Part shown: in pieces, positions 62,372-64,000 of the stretch | How positions within the stretch are numbered: position 1 is the first letter of the stretch | How the letters are laid out: every line of letters starts with the position of its first letter | Assembly: GCF_000622405.1 (NCBI RefSeq) | Contig: NZ_JASF01000001.1 | Span: 1 to 64,000, forward strand | Direction of reading: 5' to 3' | Origin: Sulfitobacter donghicola DSW-25 = KCTC 12864 = JCM 14565 | GTDB lineage: Bacteria; Pseudomonadota; Alphaproteobacteria; Rhodobacterales; Rhodobacteraceae | DNA: 64,000 nt | The notes under the pieces: generated by a model | The model's database searches: none | Seen by the model: only the letters and a program-made list of their open reading frames with translations | Told to the model about the DNA's origin: nothing | Translations under genes and position numbers: made by a program

Positions 62372-64000
62372 TTATTCGACAGGATGCGCTGCGCGCCCTT
62401 CAGCTTTGCCAAATTGGATATAGTGTAGAAGGGCCGGTGCCCCGTTTTCTGTCACATCCGGATTGGCCAAATGATATTTCAGGCTGTCAAAATGGGGGCT
62501 GGGATTGCGTAGCTCATAAAGACCGTTCTGCACAAAGTGTCTCAATGGATCCTGATCTGCGATGTCAGGGTAGGTTGCTTTGTACCACTCGGCATCAAAT
62601 AAATTGGAAGCAGCAACGAGTTCGTTGTCAGAGAGTAGTTTTGTGCGCGCTGCTTTGTAACTACGCACGGCCAAACGGTTGCTCAGTGCTTTGTTCAGGT
62701 TATCGTGGGCGCGTTTGAGTTTGTTGATCAAATTCTGATGCGCCTGTGTGACATTGAGTGTGCGGGCAAGCTCATTTGATGCCTGCTCTTTTTGTTGCAG
62801 TAGGTTCCCCAGCTCGGCAATCTCAGACTGACGCTGCGTGCTTATGGCTTCGTTCTGGCTCTGAAGGCTGCTGTTCTGAGCGCGCAGCGCGCCAATTTCT
62901 TCGCCCATAATGGCAAGTTCGGTGTCATTTGTCGCAGACGCCTCTTCGAGACGTCTTGTGACGGCCTTTTCCTGGGCTTTATATTTATCGCGCTCTTTTG
63001 TCACTGCGCTGAGCTTCGCGTCACTTTTGTCTTGAAGTGTTTTTAATCGGTGCTGGGCGCCAAGCAGGTTGGTTTTCGCTTTTTCCGTGATGCGTTCGCA
63101 TTCTTTTTTCAAAGAATCCCGCTCTTTCACCAGCTTTGTGCATCGCTCTTCAAGTTCTGCCAATTTCTTTTGGGCCTCTTGTGCATGCTCTTTCTTTTCG
63201 GTTTCCATCTGGGCCAATTTTGCTCCGAGAAGAGTGATATCTTCAAAGCGCGCATCCAGTTTGTTTTGGAGTTTTTCTAACTGTTCCGTTTGTGTCGCAA
63301 CACTGGTTTGGGTGTGCTCGGTGGTCTGGGAACCGATTGCATTTTGCAGGTTGAGAGTGCTGCGTGCAATTTCGCCCATGCGCATGAAGACAGTGCGCAC
63401 AGTGCTGTAACCGCGCTGGCCAACCTTCATTTGACACAGGCGGTTCAACTGCTCCGGGGCCTTATTGCCGCAGAGCGCCATAACGACGCTCTTGGTTGCA
63501 TCAAGAACAAAATACCCTTCACCTTGCGTTAGTTGGCGCGAAAAATCGGTGATCCCGGTGCCGCCTCCAACAAAGAGAATGGCTCCCCGATCGGACATTT
63601 TTGATATCCAGATCTGTTCTAGTGTGGTCCGAAGGCTATCGGTGAGGGCGACGTTTATGATCAATAAATCAATCTCGGCATTACCAAGAACATCTGTCAC
63701 AGCTTCATTAGGACCAGATGTAAGGATTGCAAAATCACCATACTCCATGGCGTTCTGCGTCTCAATTTTGCTGAGATCCGGTGCTGGACCTGCGTCATTT
63801 AGAGGTTCATGGCCAAAACACATGCCATCCAGACTCAGTTTGTCGTACCCCTGACATACTGCAAAATGAGGGACTGGATCTGCGACGCCGAGTGTGACTG
63901 TAATTTGTGGGCGTAATGTTTCGGTAAGCCAGAACACAAAGGGAGTGAATTCAAGCGATTTGGACTCTGCGAGATGGCGCAGCCGCCAGAACAAAGAAGG
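62372..64000 (-). CDS. Methyltransferase-like coiled-coil protein with FDxxWY/EGR motif, 5' truncated
   Basis: The frame is open to the window edge, so the start lies outside. The visible 540 or so residues begin with a class I methyltransferase-24-like domain (FTPFVFWLTETLRPQITVTLGVADPVPHFAVCQGYDKL; DLLIINVAL; DRGAILFVGGG), whose SAM glycine loop is poorly conserved, so activity is doubtful. Residues about 215-440 are a long coiled coil rich in Glu, Lys and Gln. The C-terminal 75 residues are a complete two-part FDAEWYKATYPDI..HF..G..RNPSPHFD..YHLANPDV..LLHYIQFGKAEGR motif. It is co-oriented with the glycosyltransferase gene 10 bases downstream. Confidence 0.72.
   Translation of the reverse strand, partial: PSLFWRLRHLAESKSLEFTPFVFWLTETLRPQITVTLGVADPVPHFAVCQGYDKLSLDGMCFGHEPLNDAGPAPDLSKIETQNAMEYGDFAILTSGPNEAVTDVLGNAEIDLLIINVALTDSLRTTLEQIWISKMSDRGAILFVGGGTGITDFSRQLTQGEGYFVLDATKSVVMALCGNKAPEQLNRLCQMKVGQRGYSTVRTVFMRMGEIARSTLNLQNAIGSQTTEHTQTSVATQTEQLEKLQNKLDARFEDITLLGAKLAQMETEKKEHAQEAQKKLAELEERCTKLVKERDSLKKECERITEKAKTNLLGAQHRLKTLQDKSDAKLSAVTKERDKYKAQEKAVTRRLEEASATNDTELAIMGEEIGALRAQNSSLQSQNEAISTQRQSEIAELGNLLQQKEQASNELARTLNVTQAHQNLINKLKRAHDNLNKALSNRLAVRSYKAARTKLLSDNELVAASNLFDAEWYKATYPDIADQDPLRHFVQNGLYELRNPSPHFDSLKYHLANPDVTENGAPALLHYIQFGKAEGRAAHPVE

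Noticed and set aside
1..64000. tRNA or rRNA genes and a closed circular replicon
   Set aside because: No cloverleaf or rRNA-like sequence was recognised, and the two window ends fall in different genes, so circular closure at this length is not supported.

Overview
The window looks like a piece of an extrachromosomal replicon (plasmid or chromid) of a marine Rhodobacteraceae, roseobacter-group bacterium. The main evidence is a RepA-type initiator divergent from a parAB pair, with iterons between them, together with a rhamnose (rml) operon, exopolysaccharide glycosyltransferases and many RTX exoproteins. RepA replicons carrying rhamnose operons are established as biofilm/attachment plasmids in roseobacters. 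Membership of that class is inferred from gene content, not from a phylogeny. Both window ends cut genes, so this is part of a larger molecule.

Layout. 1-9.3 kb: polysaccharide export and assembly genes (truncated ABC permease, RgpF/WbsX-type glycan synthase, sulfotransferase, phosphomannomutase), then a methyltransferase gene split by a complete IS66 element with a perfect 8-bp target duplication. 9.6-11.7 kb: one RTX protein and the relic of another. 11.8-14.6 kb: IS scrap yard (IS30 transposase, and an ISNCY-like fragment interrupted by a complete IS3-family element). 14.6-18.1 kb: a primase-like and DUF927 helicase-like pair with origin-like signals. 18.7-20.7 kb: broken epimerase and galE. 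20.7-30.8 kb: three large minus-strand RTX proteins. 31.3-35.2 kb: parB, parA, origin, repA. 35.4-40.5 kb: glmS, glmM, a small coiled-coil protein, ugd. 40.5-48.0 kb: minus-strand operon running GT2, manC, rmlC, rmlB, rmlD, rmlA, AsnB-like. 48.1-57.8 kb: five more RTX genes on the plus strand, one C-terminally truncated and one frameshifted in a G8 run. 58.0-59.6 kb: RTX relic and decayed IS elements. 59.6-64.0 kb: two large glycosyltransferase/methyltransferase-type proteins.

How it fits together. manB and manC supply GDP-mannose, rmlABCD dTDP-rhamnose, galE UDP-galactose, ugd UDP-glucuronate, and glmS/glmM glucosamine-1-phosphate. The glycosyltransferases, sulfotransferase and ABC permease would build, modify and export a rhamnose-containing surface polysaccharide. 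The RTX proteins (type I secretion substrates by family) carry very different N-terminal domains (leishmanolysin-like and serralysin-like proteases, nidogen-like, CAP, cadherin/propeller-like) on one shared C-terminal module of about 180 residues. No type I secretion transporter is encoded in the window.

The most interesting structures are the modular RTX family, a 561-bp inverted repeat that appears identical and links two of its members 33 kb apart, the poly-G frameshift in the serralysin-like gene, and a two-part FDxxWY...EGR motif shared by four polysaccharide-locus proteins. No tRNA, rRNA or CRISPR array was seen.
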